From the NCBI RefSeq assembly GCF_003752025.1, contig NZ_RJKR01000011.1, forward strand, positions 1 through 64,000: a stretch of 64,000 nt of DNA, read 5' to 3'. Each line of letters begins with the position of its first letter. Positions within the stretch are counted from its first letter, which is position 1. Positions 41,486-49,962 of this stretch are shown in pieces. The stretch comes from Curtobacterium sp. PhB115. Lineage in GTDB: Bacteria; Actinomycetota; Actinomycetes; Actinomycetales; Microbacteriaceae. The translations under genes and the position numbers were made by a program. The notes under the pieces are model-generated. The model did no database searches and was not told where the DNA came from. It saw only the letters and a program-made list of their open reading frames with translations.

Positions 41486-42751
41486 ATGACCCCGCACCCT
41501 CGAGGGGCCCTCTTCGCCACGTCGACGATGACCGGCTTCGGCATCGCGACGTGGGTGACCAGGACGCCCGCCATCCGCGACGAGCTCGGGGCATCGATCG
41601 AGGCGATGGGGCTGGTGCTCCTCGGGCTGTCGATCGGATCGATGATCGGGATCCTCGGCGCCGGTGCGCTCGTCCGACGGCTCGGCACGCGACCGCTCAT
41701 CCTGCTCGGTGGTGCGCTGCCCGTGGTCGGGATGGTGCTCGTCGCCCTGCTCGCCCCGGCACAGGTGCCGGCGGGTGTCTGGGCGGGGCTCTTCCTGATC
41801 GGGTTCGGGTCCGGTGTCGCCGAGATCGGCCTGAACGTCGAGGCCGCCGCGGTCGAACGGCACATCGGTCGCCCCGTCGTCCCGGTGCTGCACGCCTGCT
41901 TCAGTCTGGGGACCGTGGTCGGTGGTCTCGTCGGGATCGCGATGACGGCAGCCGGCACCCCGGTCGTGGTGCACCTGCTCGTCGGCGCCACCGTGATGGC
42001 GGGACTGGCGATCTTCGCAGCGCTGAACCTCCGGCCCCTGCCCCGCGAAGCGACACCCGCCGACGCCGACGCCAGCACGAGCGCTGACGCCAGCACGCGC
42101 GCCGACGCCAGCACGAGCGCCGACGCCCGCGTCACCGCCGCCACCCGCCGCTCCGTCATCACCGTCCAGCTCGTGCTCATCGCCGTGATCACCCTGGCGA
42201 TGGCCTTCGCCGAGGGCGCCGCGAGCGACTGGCTCCCCCTCCTCATGACCACGGACCACGACGCCCCCGAGGCCGTCGGCTCGCTCGTCTTCACCGGCTT
42301 CGCCCTCGCGATGCTGATCGGCCGTTCCGCCGGCACCCCGCTCGTGACCCGCTTCGGCCGCGCCCCGGTGGTCCGGGTGTGCGCCGCGGTCGGTGCGGTC
42401 GGGGTGCTGCTCGTCGTCGTGTCCCCGAGCCCGGCCGTGACGGCAGTGGCCGCAGCGGTCTGGGGGCTCGGCATCGCCCTCGGGTTCCCGCTCGCGATCT
42501 CGGCGGCCGGCGACCACCCCACCGACGGCGACCGCCGGGTGTCCGTCGTCGCGACCGCCGGGTACATCGCGTTCCTGGTGGGGCCGCCGCTGCTCGGGTT
42601 CGTCGGCGAGCACCTGGGCCTGCAGACCGCGATGCTCGTGCCCCTCGCACTCCTGGTGGTGGCCTTCGTCGTCGCCCCGGCCACGCGCGGGGACGAGCAG
42701 CCGACGGACGCCTCCCCCGCAGCCCCGGCGCGTCGCCCCGCCGATCGGTAG
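41486..42751 (+). CDS. MFS transporter with repeat-bearing central loop
   Basis: A 421-residue, twelve-helix major-facilitator protein of the YbjJ/fucose-permease-like group (FGIATWVTRTPAIRDELG at helix 1, FGSGVAEIGLNVEAAAVE at helix 4). The central cytoplasmic loop holds DAST-S/R-A repeats made by an 18-base tandem repeat at 42068-42121, so its length may vary between strains. It lies 71 bases from the divergent phosphatase gene and 9 bases ahead of the AI-2E gene. The substrate is unknown. Confidence 0.86.
   Translation: MTPHPRGALFATSTMTGFGIATWVTRTPAIRDELGASIEAMGLVLLGLSIGSMIGILGAGALVRRLGTRPLILLGGALPVVGMVLVALLAPAQVPAGVWAGLFLIGFGSGVAEIGLNVEAAAVERHIGRPVVPVLHACFSLGTVVGGLVGIAMTAAGTPVVVHLLVGATVMAGLAIFAALNLRPLPREATPADADASTSADASTRADASTSADARVTAATRRSVITVQLVLIAVITLAMAFAEGAASDWLPLLMTTDHDAPEAVGSLVFTGFALAMLIGRSAGTPLVTRFGRAPVVRVCAAVGAVGVLLVVVSPSPAVTAVAAAVWGLGIALGFPLAISAAGDHPTDGDRRVSVVATAGYIAFLVGPPLLGFVGEHLGLQTAMLVPLALLVVAFVVAPATRGDEQPTDASPAAPARRPADR
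42068..42121 (+). repeat. In-frame 18-bp minisatellite, three copies
   Basis: GACGCCAGCACGAGCGCT, then two copies with one or two changes, at 42068-42085, 42086-42103 and 42104-42121, followed by a partial copy. Each copy adds six residues (DASTSA or DASTRA) to the MFS cytoplasmic loop, so gain or loss of a unit keeps the frame. Confidence 0.85.
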
Positions 42752-42760
42752 CGTCTCGGT

Positions 42761-43906
42761 ATGCCGTTCTTCCGCGACAGCCCCCGCCCGACCGAGCCCT
42801 CCCGCATCCAGGCTGCGTGGTCCGACTCGACGGGCCGCCTCGCGACCCGGTGCCTGCAGGTGATCATCGTCGTGGTGCTCGCCGCGGGCGTGGTGTGGGC
42901 CGGCAGCATCCTCAGCGTCGTCACGATCCCCGTGCTCCTCGCGCTCATCATCGCCTCGGCCATGCACCCGGTCGTGTCGTGGCTGCGCAAGCACCGGGTG
43001 CCGTCGGTCCTCGCGACCCTGGCGGTGCTCATCGGCGTGCTCGCGGTCCTCGGCCTGGTGGGCTGGCTGATCGTCGTCGCGGTCGAGAACCAGTGGTCCC
43101 AGTTGCAGGACTCGGCGGTCGACGGCTTCCAGCAGCTGCAGGACTTCGCGAAGAACCTGCCGATCTCGATCTCGGACTCGCAGGTCGACGATGCGGTGCA
43201 GTCGGTGACGGACTTCGTCACCAGCGCGCAGTTCGGCTCCGGGGCACTCGCCGGTGCCTCGGCGACCGCGAACTTCCTGACCGGCCTGGTCCTGATGATC
43301 GTGGTGCTGTTCTTCTTCCTGAAGGACGGCCCGAGCATCTGGGAGTTCCTGCTCCGTCCCTTCAACGGCGAGCGCTACGCCCGCGCACGCCGGGTCGGCG
43401 ACCGGGTCGTCTCCACCCTCGGCGGCTACGTCCGTGGCACCGCCACGGTCGCCGCCGTCGACGCGATCGGCATCGGCATCAGCATCGCGATCGTCGGTGT
43501 GCCGCTGGCGCTCCCCCTGGCCGTCGTCGTGTTCATCACGGCGTTCATCCCGATCGTCGGCGCCACCGCGGCCGGCATCCTGGCGGCCCTCGTCGCGTTG
43601 GTCGCACTCGGTCCGGTGCAGGCGCTCATCGTCGTCGGCATCGTGATCGTCGTGAACCAGCTCGAGGGCAACTTCCTGCAGCCGGTGCTGATGGGCCGCA
43701 CGCTGAAGCTGCACGGCCTCGTCATCCTGATCGGTCTGACCGCCGGCACCGTGCTCGCCGGGATCACCGGCGCGATCATCTCGGTGCCGCTGCTCGCCGC
43801 CGCGTGGGGCGCCATCCTGGTCTGGGACGGGCCGGACACCCCCGCTCGGCCGTGGCGCAAGAAGCGCAACGAGGACGTCACGGCCCACGAACTCCCCGCG
43901 GGCTGA
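42761..43906 (+). CDS. AI-2E family transporter
   Basis: A 381-residue membrane protein of the AI-2 exporter (TqsA/PerM) family. Helices 1-3 lie at ~28-100, a soluble loop at ~105-155, then five more helices. Signatures are FFFLKDGPSIWEFL, GYVRGTATVAAVDA and NQLEGNFLQPVLMGR. Family members export AI-2-like signals or act as Na+/H+ antiporters. It is 9 bases after the MFS gene and 12 bases before the BLUF gene; the three are probably co-transcribed. Confidence 0.9.
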   Translation: MPFFRDSPRPTEPSRIQAAWSDSTGRLATRCLQVIIVVVLAAGVVWAGSILSVVTIPVLLALIIASAMHPVVSWLRKHRVPSVLATLAVLIGVLAVLGLVGWLIVVAVENQWSQLQDSAVDGFQQLQDFAKNLPISISDSQVDDAVQSVTDFVTSAQFGSGALAGASATANFLTGLVLMIVVLFFFLKDGPSIWEFLLRPFNGERYARARRVGDRVVSTLGGYVRGTATVAAVDAIGIGISIAIVGVPLALPLAVVVFITAFIPIVGATAAGILAALVALVALGPVQALIVVGIVIVVNQLEGNFLQPVLMGRTLKLHGLVILIGLTAGTVLAGITGAIISVPLLAAAWGAILVWDGPDTPARPWRKKRNEDVTAHELPAG

Positions 43907-43918
43907 GACGATGGGACC

Positions 43919-44347
43919 GTGCTGGTCTCCATCGTCTACATGAGTCGTGCCGTCGTCCCCTTCGACGACGACGCCCTGGCGGTGCTCCTCCGCCAGGCCC
44001 GGCTCAACAACGAGGCCCTCGGGGTGTCGGGGCTGCTCGTCGCGAAGGGCGGCCGCTTCATGCAGCTGCTCGAGGGGCCGGCGTGGAGCGTCGACGACCG
44101 GTTCGCGGCGATCGCGCGTGATCCCCGCCACGGCGAGGTGAAGTCGCTCGTGCGCGAGGACATCGACCGCCGTCGGTTCGACGGCTGGTCGATGGCGTAC
44201 CGGGCGCTCGACGACGCGGACGTCCGCGCCGAGGCCGGCTTCAGCCCGTTCCTCGCGGGGTCGTCGGAGTTCTCGCCGTCCTTCGACGGGACCAGTGCGG
44301 CGTGGTTGCTCAAGTGGTTCCGCGACCGCGAGCTGCACGACCGCTGA
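43919..44347 (+). CDS. BLUF-domain blue-light photoreceptor
   Basis: A 142-residue protein: a BLUF domain (1-~95) with FAD-binding and photochemical residues all present at canonical spacing. Tyr7, Asn31 and Gln49 match AppA Tyr21/Asn45/Gln63, and Trp90-Ser-Met92 matches AppA Trp104/Met106. Blue light rearranges the Tyr-Gln-flavin hydrogen bonds. No effector domain is attached; the ~45-residue tail is short, so it must signal through a partner. The start is GTG 43919. It follows the AI-2E gene closely and converges on a TetR gene. Confidence 0.93.
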   Translation: MLVSIVYMSRAVVPFDDDALAVLLRQARLNNEALGVSGLLVAKGGRFMQLLEGPAWSVDDRFAAIARDPRHGEVKSLVREDIDRRRFDGWSMAYRALDDADVRAEAGFSPFLAGSSEFSPSFDGTSAAWLLKWFRDRELHDR

Positions 44348-44358
44348 CGCGCGGGGGC

Positions 44359-44967
44359 CTACGCGACGCGGAAGGCCTCGTCCACGACGCCGAGCAGTCG
44401 GGACCGGTGCGCCGGATCGGCGGTCGCGGTGATCACCACGTGCCACATGGTCGCGACCGCCGGGAACAGGTCGGTACGCCCCGTCCGCACGTCGGACACC
44501 AGTTGCACGCCGGTGAAGTAGGGCACGACGGTGGCGCCGAGCTGATCGGCGGTCAGGTCGGTGCGGAGCTCACCGCTCGCGATCGCCAGACGGAACACGT
44601 CGACGATCCCGCCGATCCACTGCTCGTAGAAGCTGACCGTCGCCGCGTGGAACTCACCGCGCTCCAGGGACAGACGGATGCCGGCCCGCACGATCGGATC
44701 GGTGCGGAGCAGGTCCGCGATCCCGCGTGATGCCCCCACGAGCGCGGCGACGGGTGAGCTGTCGGTGTGGCTCACGACGTCGAAGGTGCGGGCGTTCTGC
44801 TCGCCGATGACCCCGAGTGCCAGGGCGAGTTTGGTCGGGAAGTGGAAGTACAGCGCCCCCTGCGAGACGCCAGCGGTGCGGGCGATGCCCGCGATCGTCG
44901 CGGCGGCGAAGCCGGCGCGGTCGAACTCCTCCGCCGCGGCCACCAGGATCTGCTCACGTCGTTCCAC
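44359..44967 (-). CDS. TetR-family regulator, gamma-butyrolactone-receptor-like
   Basis: A 202-residue TetR protein from GTG 44967. The HTH region (REQILVAAAEEFDRAG, TIAGIARTAGVSQGALYFHF, PTKLALALGVIGEQ) resembles ScbR/ArpA-type receptors, where GALYFHF-x-K-ALA is characteristic. Those bind gamma-butyrolactone signals in Streptomyces, but this residue pattern also occurs in unrelated TetR proteins, so a ligand is not claimed. It converges with the BLUF gene (11 bases between stops). Confidence 0.85.
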   Translation of the reverse strand: MERREQILVAAAEEFDRAGFAAATIAGIARTAGVSQGALYFHFPTKLALALGVIGEQNARTFDVVSHTDSSPVAALVGASRGIADLLRTDPIVRAGIRLSLERGEFHAATVSFYEQWIGGIVDVFRLAIASGELRTDLTADQLGATVVPYFTGVQLVSDVRTGRTDLFPAVATMWHVVITATADPAHRSRLLGVVDEAFRVA

Positions 44968-44987
44968 GGGACCAGTCTCACTGACTG

Positions 44988-45017
44988 GAGGCGCGGTGCC
45001 AGCTGGCACCGCGCCTC
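44988..45017. repeat. CTGGAGGC-family palindrome, 30 bp
   Basis: GAGGCGCGGTGCCAG (44988-45002) abuts its exact reverse complement (45003-45017), preceded by CTGACTG as in other copies; the right outer end is diverged. It lies about 107 bases past the stop of the solute-binding-protein gene and just before the TetR start. Confidence 0.75.
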
Positions 45018-45123
45018 TCCCCACCGACACGGCCGACGCGCCGCTGGCGCGTCGCGCCGGAACCGGCGGCGTGGGCCCAGTCCGAGGGTGGTCGCGTCAG
45101 ACCGCGTCAGGCGCCCTGCAGGC

Positions 45124-46497
45124 TCAGGTGAGCGCGAGCAGGTTGTTGACCTGCTCGTTGATCCCGGTCAACGTCGAGATCGGCTTGCCGTTGGCGTAGA
45201 CGTCGTCGAAGGCGGGCTGCAGCAGCGCCTGCACGTCGGCCGGGTTCCGCGTGACCGGGAACAGGAACGTCGTCTTCTCCTCGACCTGACGGGTGAACGC
45301 CGACACGTCGAGTCCGCGCTTCCGGAACGACGCCACCGCAGCCTCGGTGCCCGCCGGTCGTGCCGGGAACACCACGCCCGCCCGACCCACGATCTCCTGC
45401 GCCGTGTCGCTGCCGAGGAACGCGACCCACAGCGCCGCGGCCTCCGGGTCCTTGGCCTGCTTCGTGATCGAGTCGCCGAGCCCGTTGAACATCGACGCAC
45501 GCTTGCCCGTCGGCCCGATGGGCGTCGGTGCGACGGCGACGTCCACGTCCTTCATGCCGAGGTACGTGCCGATCATCCACGAGCCGTTGAACGAGAGCGC
45601 GCACTTGCCGGCTCCGAGCTGCACGTCCGGCCCGGTCGTCGTGGAGAACACCCCGTACTTCGCCATGTAGCCCTTGTCGGCGAGGCGGTAGTACCAGGCG
45701 AGTGTGTCCTGCACGACCTGTTCGTCGTAGCGGAACTTGTTCCCCCACGGGTTCTCGTTCGTGTAGAACCAGTCGATCGACCCGGTGAAGGGCGACCACT
45801 GCGTCTGCCCGAAGCCGTCACCGCCCGACCCGTTCGACGAGATGCCGTAGACCTCGACGTGGTCCTTGTCGAAGCCGGGCTCGTCGCCGCGGCGGCCCTT
45901 CGTGTCGATGGTGAGGTGGGCGAGCATCTTCTCGAACGACCCGCCGTCGTCAGGGTTCCACTCGAGCGACTGGAGTTCCTCCTCGGAGACGCCGGCCTTC
46001 GCCATCGCCTTCCGGTCGTAGAACATCGCGATCGTGTCCCAGTCCTTCGGGGAGCCGTACCGGTGCCCGTCCTGGCCCTTCCAGAGCTCGGCGAGCCCGG
46101 ACTGGAAGTCGTCGTCGCGGATGCTCTTCGTCGCCTCGAGCTCGTCGAGCTTGTAGAGCACGTCGAGGTCCGAGTACTGCGGGAACTTCGTCAGGTGGTC
46201 GGTGAAGACGTCGGGCGCAGTGCCCGCGATGAACCCGGCCGTGAGCTTCGTCCAGTAGTCGGCCCAGCCGAGCTGGGTGATCTTCACCGTGATGTCGGGG
46301 TGTTCGCGGTGGAAGGCGTCGGCGACCTGCTGGTAGGCGGGCATCTGGTTCGAGTCCCAGAGCCAGTAGCTGACGGTGCGGGCGCCGCTGCCCGCACCGG
46401 TCCCCCGGCTCGGGGACGAGCACGCGGCGAGCGCACCGAGGGCGAGGGCGGAGGCGCCGCCGGCGAACAGCGCGCGACGGGTCAGTTGGTTCGTCAT
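45124..46497 (-). CDS. ABC sugar transporter solute-binding lipoprotein (CUT1)
   Basis: A 457-residue extracellular binding protein (family 1). The leader TRRALFAGG plus lipobox LGALAAC (Cys 26) suggests Tat export followed by lipidation. The mature part has SYWLWDSNQMPAYQQ and TAPDVFTDH at the hinge and FNGSWMIGTYL, all typical of maltose/multiple-sugar binders. It is third in an operon with two permeases. No ATPase gene is in the operon, so a shared MsiK-type ATPase encoded elsewhere is expected. Confidence 0.92.
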   Translation of the reverse strand: MTNQLTRRALFAGGASALALGALAACSSPSRGTGAGSGARTVSYWLWDSNQMPAYQQVADAFHREHPDITVKITQLGWADYWTKLTAGFIAGTAPDVFTDHLTKFPQYSDLDVLYKLDELEATKSIRDDDFQSGLAELWKGQDGHRYGSPKDWDTIAMFYDRKAMAKAGVSEEELQSLEWNPDDGGSFEKMLAHLTIDTKGRRGDEPGFDKDHVEVYGISSNGSGGDGFGQTQWSPFTGSIDWFYTNENPWGNKFRYDEQVVQDTLAWYYRLADKGYMAKYGVFSTTTGPDVQLGAGKCALSFNGSWMIGTYLGMKDVDVAVAPTPIGPTGKRASMFNGLGDSITKQAKDPEAAALWVAFLGSDTAQEIVGRAGVVFPARPAGTEAAVASFRKRGLDVSAFTRQVEEKTTFLFPVTRNPADVQALLQPAFDDVYANGKPISTLTGINEQVNNLLALT

Positions 46498-46522
46498 GGT
46501 GTTGGTCCTGTCCGGAGCCGGG

Positions 46523-47464
46523 TCACTTGATCCCGGAGAAGCCGATGGAGTTGACGATCCGCTTGGCGAAGACGCCGAACAGCAGGATCATCGGGAGCGC
46601 CGCCACGAGGGTCGCGGACATCAGGCCGGCCCAGTCGGTGCCGGACTGCGGGGTCTGCGACTTGAAGACGCCGAGTGCGACGGTCAGCACGCGGGAGCTG
46701 TCCGTGTAGGAGACCATGAGCGGCCAGAAGTAGTCGTTCCAGCTCGTGATGTAGGTGAGCACGGCGAGCGTGGCGATCGGGGCGGCCGCCATCGGGATGA
46801 CGAGGCGGAAGAACACCCGGATCTTGCCGGCGCCGTCGATGAGCGCGGCCTCCTCGACCTCCTTCGAGATGCCGAGGAAGAACTGCCGCAGGAAGAACAC
46901 CGCGAACGGGGTCATGAACATCGTCGGCAGGGCGATGCCGAGCAGGTTGTCGACGAGCCCCAGCTGCTTGATGAGGGTGAAGTTCGGCAGCAGCGTGAAG
47001 ATCGCGGGCACCATCAGGCCGGCGAGGAACACACCGAAGACCTTGTCGCGTCCGGGCCAGCGCAGGCGGGCGAAGGCGTAGGCCGCAGCGGCGGAGAAGA
47101 ACACCTGACCGACCGTGACGAGCGTCGAGACGATCACGGAGTTGAGCAGGTACCGCCAGAAGTTCAGCGCGGCACCGGAGCCGCCCTGGGCCAGCGCCTC
47201 TTCGGTGGACTGCAGGCCGAAGACGCGCTCGAAGCCCCCGAGGCTGAACCCGACGGGCAGCAGCGACGTGGGGTCGGAGTTGATCGCGCCGTTCGAGGAC
47301 AGCGCGGTGCGGAGGATCCAGTAGAACGGGAACAGGGTGATCACGATGACGGCGATCATCGCGACCCACGCGAGGACGCGGCCGACCGAGGGGCGACGGC
47401 GGTGCGCAGCACCCGGTCGGGGCTCGCGCTTCGTGGTGAGGGAACGGGTGAGTGTCGAGGTCAT
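46523..47464 (-). CDS. ABC sugar permease, MalG/UgpE type
   Basis: A 313-residue permease with six membrane helices. The EAA loop EEAALIDGAGKIRVFFRLVI contacts the ATPase. FPFYWILRTALS after helix 1 is typical of CUT1 second permeases. It is 25 bases before the binding-protein gene and 15 bases after the first permease. Confidence 0.93.
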   Translation of the reverse strand: MTSTLTRSLTTKREPRPGAAHRRRPSVGRVLAWVAMIAVIVITLFPFYWILRTALSSNGAINSDPTSLLPVGFSLGGFERVFGLQSTEEALAQGGSGAALNFWRYLLNSVIVSTLVTVGQVFFSAAAAYAFARLRWPGRDKVFGVFLAGLMVPAIFTLLPNFTLIKQLGLVDNLLGIALPTMFMTPFAVFFLRQFFLGISKEVEEAALIDGAGKIRVFFRLVIPMAAAPIATLAVLTYITSWNDYFWPLMVSYTDSSRVLTVALGVFKSQTPQSGTDWAGLMSATLVAALPMILLFGVFAKRIVNSIGFSGIK

Positions 47465-47479
47465 GGTCTGGCGCTCCGT

Positions 47480-48454
47480 TCAGTCCAGGTCCGACTCACC
47501 CGAGCGGGTGAGGCGGTACTGGATGATCGTGATGATGCTGAGGACGACGAGGAGCGCGACGGACACGGCCGACGCGTAGCCGAACTGGAACCGGCCGAAC
47601 GCCAGGTTGTAGATGTAGTTCTGCACGACGTTCGTGGCGTTCGCGGGACCACCCTGGGTGGTGACGGCGACGGTGTCGAAGACCTGGAACGAGCCGATCA
47701 CGGTGATGATGAGCACCAGGGACAGGATCGGGCGGAGGAGCGGCACGGTGATGCGCCAGAACATCTTCCACTCGCTCGCACCGTCGATGCGTCCGGCTTC
47801 GTAGACCGTCTCCGGCAGGGACTGCAGGCCCGCGAAGATCAGGAGCGCGGTGTACCCGACGTGACGCCAGACGTTGATGAGGGCGATCGAGGGGATGCCC
47901 CACACGTCGCTCTGCAGGAACGGGATGCGGTCGAGGCCGAGCGCTGCGAGCATCTCGTTGCCGATGCCGAGCTGGGTGTCGAGGATCCACAGCCAGACGA
48001 GCGCGGCGACCACGTTCGACACCAGGTACGGGGCGAGGACGATCCCGCGGACGAAGGTCGACTTCGTCAGGCGGTGCATCATCACGGCGATGAACAGCGC
48101 CACGACGGTCTGGATGACGATGTTGATGAGGACGTACTCGACCGTCACGACCATCGAGTGCCAGAAGATCGAGTCCTGCACCAGGCGGGCGTAGTTCTGC
48201 AGGCCGGTGAACTCGGGCGGCGTGAGCAGGTTGTACGACGTGAAGCTCAGGTAGATGCCCCGCACGGTCGGCCAGGCGAGGAACACCGCGAACCCGACGG
48301 CGGCCGGGGCGATGAAGGCGAGTGCCAGCCAGAGGTCGTTCCTGGGGCGGCGCCGTGGTGCGCTGGTGCGGGCGGCGGCGAGGTCGACGGACCTGCTCCT
48401 CCGTCTCGTGCTGGCTGTCGTCAAGGGTGACGACACTGGGCTCTCGGTGGCCAT
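47480..48454 (-). CDS. ABC sugar permease, MalF/UgpA type
   Basis: A 324-residue permease with six helices after a ~40-residue basic N-terminus. The EAA loop is YEAGRIDGASEWKMFWRIT, and WPTVRGIYLSF with FTGLQNYARL are CUT1 hallmarks. It is first in the operon; its promoter at 48506-48534 is overlapped by an ACACGTG operator shared with the divergent dehydrogenase gene. Confidence 0.93.
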   Translation of the reverse strand: MATESPVSSPLTTASTRRRSRSVDLAAARTSAPRRRPRNDLWLALAFIAPAAVGFAVFLAWPTVRGIYLSFTSYNLLTPPEFTGLQNYARLVQDSIFWHSMVVTVEYVLINIVIQTVVALFIAVMMHRLTKSTFVRGIVLAPYLVSNVVAALVWLWILDTQLGIGNEMLAALGLDRIPFLQSDVWGIPSIALINVWRHVGYTALLIFAGLQSLPETVYEAGRIDGASEWKMFWRITVPLLRPILSLVLIITVIGSFQVFDTVAVTTQGGPANATNVVQNYIYNLAFGRFQFGYASAVSVALLVVLSIITIIQYRLTRSGESDLD

Positions 48455-48505
48455 CGCGACTCCTTCGTCTGCGGTGGACTGACGTGCAGCAGTCCGTGAG
48501 CCGGG

Positions 48506-48534
48506 AATCTACACGTGGGGATAGCACTTGACAA
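48506..48534 (-). promoter_or_regulatory. Promoter and operator of the sugar ABC operon
   Basis: On the minus strand TTGTCA (48534-48529) and TAGATT (48511-48506) are 17 bases apart, ~50 bases before the first permease gene. The operator half TCTACACGTG (48508-48517) covers the -10 box. Its inverted twin is at 48567-48576. Confidence 0.7.
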
Positions 48535-48562
48535 GCATCTTTTTGCTGGGCCGGTGAGGGGG

Positions 48563-48592
48563 TTGTCACGTGTAGACAAGGTGTGTCAGGAT
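48563..48592 (+). promoter_or_regulatory. Promoter and second operator for the dehydrogenase gene
   Basis: TTGTCA (48563-48568) and CAGGAT (48587-48592) are 18 bases apart. CACGTGTAGA (48567-48576), the inverted twin of the site at 48508-48517, lies at the -35 and spacer. The ACGT centres of the two sites are 55 bases apart, about five helical turns, suiting looping by a LacI-family repressor. Confidence 0.6.
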
Positions 48593-48655
48593 GCTCCTCG
48601 ATCGCATCGGAGCGACTCGCTCGGCGACGCATCCCCCACCCTGGAAAGGTCACTG

Positions 48656-49888
48656 ATGATCTCTGTCGGAATGGTCGGCGCGGGCCAGTTCGCCCCGCAG
48701 TTCGCGAAGTTGTTCAAGCTCCACCCCGACGTCGACCGGGTGTTCGTCACCGACCTCGTCGACGACCGTGCGTCCGAGCTCGTCGAGTCGCAGCACCTCG
48801 ACGGCACCTTCCCCGACTTCGACGCCGTGCTCGCCTCGGACGTCGACGCGGTCGCGATCTTCACCCAGCGCTGGACGCACGGCCCGCTCGTGGTCAAGGC
48901 CCTGCGCGCCGGCAAGCACGTCTACTCCGCCGTCCCGATGGCGATCTCGGTCGAGGAGATCAGCGCCATCATCGAGGCCGTCCGCGAGACCGGGCTCACC
49001 TACATGATGGGCGAGACGAGCTACTACAACCCCGCCACGGTGTTCGCGCGCAAGCAGGTCGCCGACGGCGCCTTCGGCCGCGTGTTCTACGCCGAGGGCG
49101 ACTACGTGCACGACATGGACCTCGGCTTCTACGCCGCCTACCAGTTCAGCGGCGGCGAGGACTGGAAGCGCACCGCCAGCTACCCGCCGATGCTCTACCC
49201 GACGCACTCCGTCGGTGGCGTCCTCGGCGCGATCCCCGGTCACGCGGTCAGCGTCAGCTGCCTCGGCGTCAAGGACGACCGCGGCGACGGCGTCTTCGAC
49301 AAGGACGTCAGCCAGTTCGACAACGACTTCTCGAACGCGACCGCCCTGTTCGAGCTCGACAACGGCGGCGTCATGCGCATCAACGAGATGCGCCGCGTCG
49401 GCTACCCGTCGCACATCCGCGAGTCCCGCTTCCGCTACTTCGGCACCGAGGCGAGCTTCGAGCAGCTCGCCAAGGTCAGCGTCTGGCAGGACAAGGAGGA
49501 CTCGCACGACATCAGCGACAAGATCAACACGCAGGCGACGATGGAGCTCGACGACCCGCGTCTGGCCGGCGTCGACCCCTCGCTCCGTGACGCGTTCGTC
49601 TCCGGGTACGCCGAGGTGCACGACACCGACCGTCTGCCGGCCGAGTACGCCGGCGTCCCGACCGGACACGAGGGCTCGCACCAGTTCCTGGCCGACGACT
49701 TCGTCCGCGCCGTCGTCGACCGCACCCTGCCGCCGGTGAACGCCTGGACCGCCGCACGGTTCACGCTGCCGGGCATCATCGCCCACCAGTCGGCACTGCA
49801 GGGCGGCGTCCGCCTCGACGTGCCGGACTTCGGTGACGCCCCCGAGACGGCCGAGGCCGGGTCCTCGTCTAGTATCGCGAGCGAATAG
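48656..49888 (+). CDS. Gfo/Idh/MocA-like dehydrogenase lacking the EKP motif
   Basis: A 410-residue protein with a normal nucleotide fold (VGMVGAGQFAPQFAKLF) and C-terminal domain (PTHSVGGVLGAIPG). Where relatives have EKP with the catalytic Lys it reads HVYSAVPMA, so Lys is replaced by Val or Ala and the chemistry may differ. ATG 48656 follows GGAAAGG. It is divergent from the sugar ABC operon and upstream of a LacI gene, so it probably processes the imported sugar. Confidence 0.88.
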   Translation: MISVGMVGAGQFAPQFAKLFKLHPDVDRVFVTDLVDDRASELVESQHLDGTFPDFDAVLASDVDAVAIFTQRWTHGPLVVKALRAGKHVYSAVPMAISVEEISAIIEAVRETGLTYMMGETSYYNPATVFARKQVADGAFGRVFYAEGDYVHDMDLGFYAAYQFSGGEDWKRTASYPPMLYPTHSVGGVLGAIPGHAVSVSCLGVKDDRGDGVFDKDVSQFDNDFSNATALFELDNGGVMRINEMRRVGYPSHIRESRFRYFGTEASFEQLAKVSVWQDKEDSHDISDKINTQATMELDDPRLAGVDPSLRDAFVSGYAEVHDTDRLPAEYAGVPTGHEGSHQFLADDFVRAVVDRTLPPVNAWTAARFTLPGIIAHQSALQGGVRLDVPDFGDAPETAEAGSSSSIASE

Positions 49889-49896
49889 CAAGTGGT

Positions 49897-49932
49897 GTTC
49901 GGGTGTCGGTCCGCACGGGCCGGCACCCGAAC
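49897..49932 (+). terminator. Hairpin after the dehydrogenase gene
   Basis: GTTCGGGTGTCGGTCC (49897-49912) pairs with 49917-49932 with two G-U pairs and loop GCAC, 8 bases past the stop. It may reduce read-through into the LacI gene. Confidence 0.7.
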
Positions 49933-49962
49933 GCGACTTCCGACCCGACGAAGGTGGCACCC

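Noticed and set aside
41474..44446. 990-codon minus-strand frame opposite the MFS, AI-2E and BLUF genes
   Set aside because: The three plus-strand products have intact, well-spaced motifs; the minus translation is a low-complexity Asp/Glu/Arg/His string.
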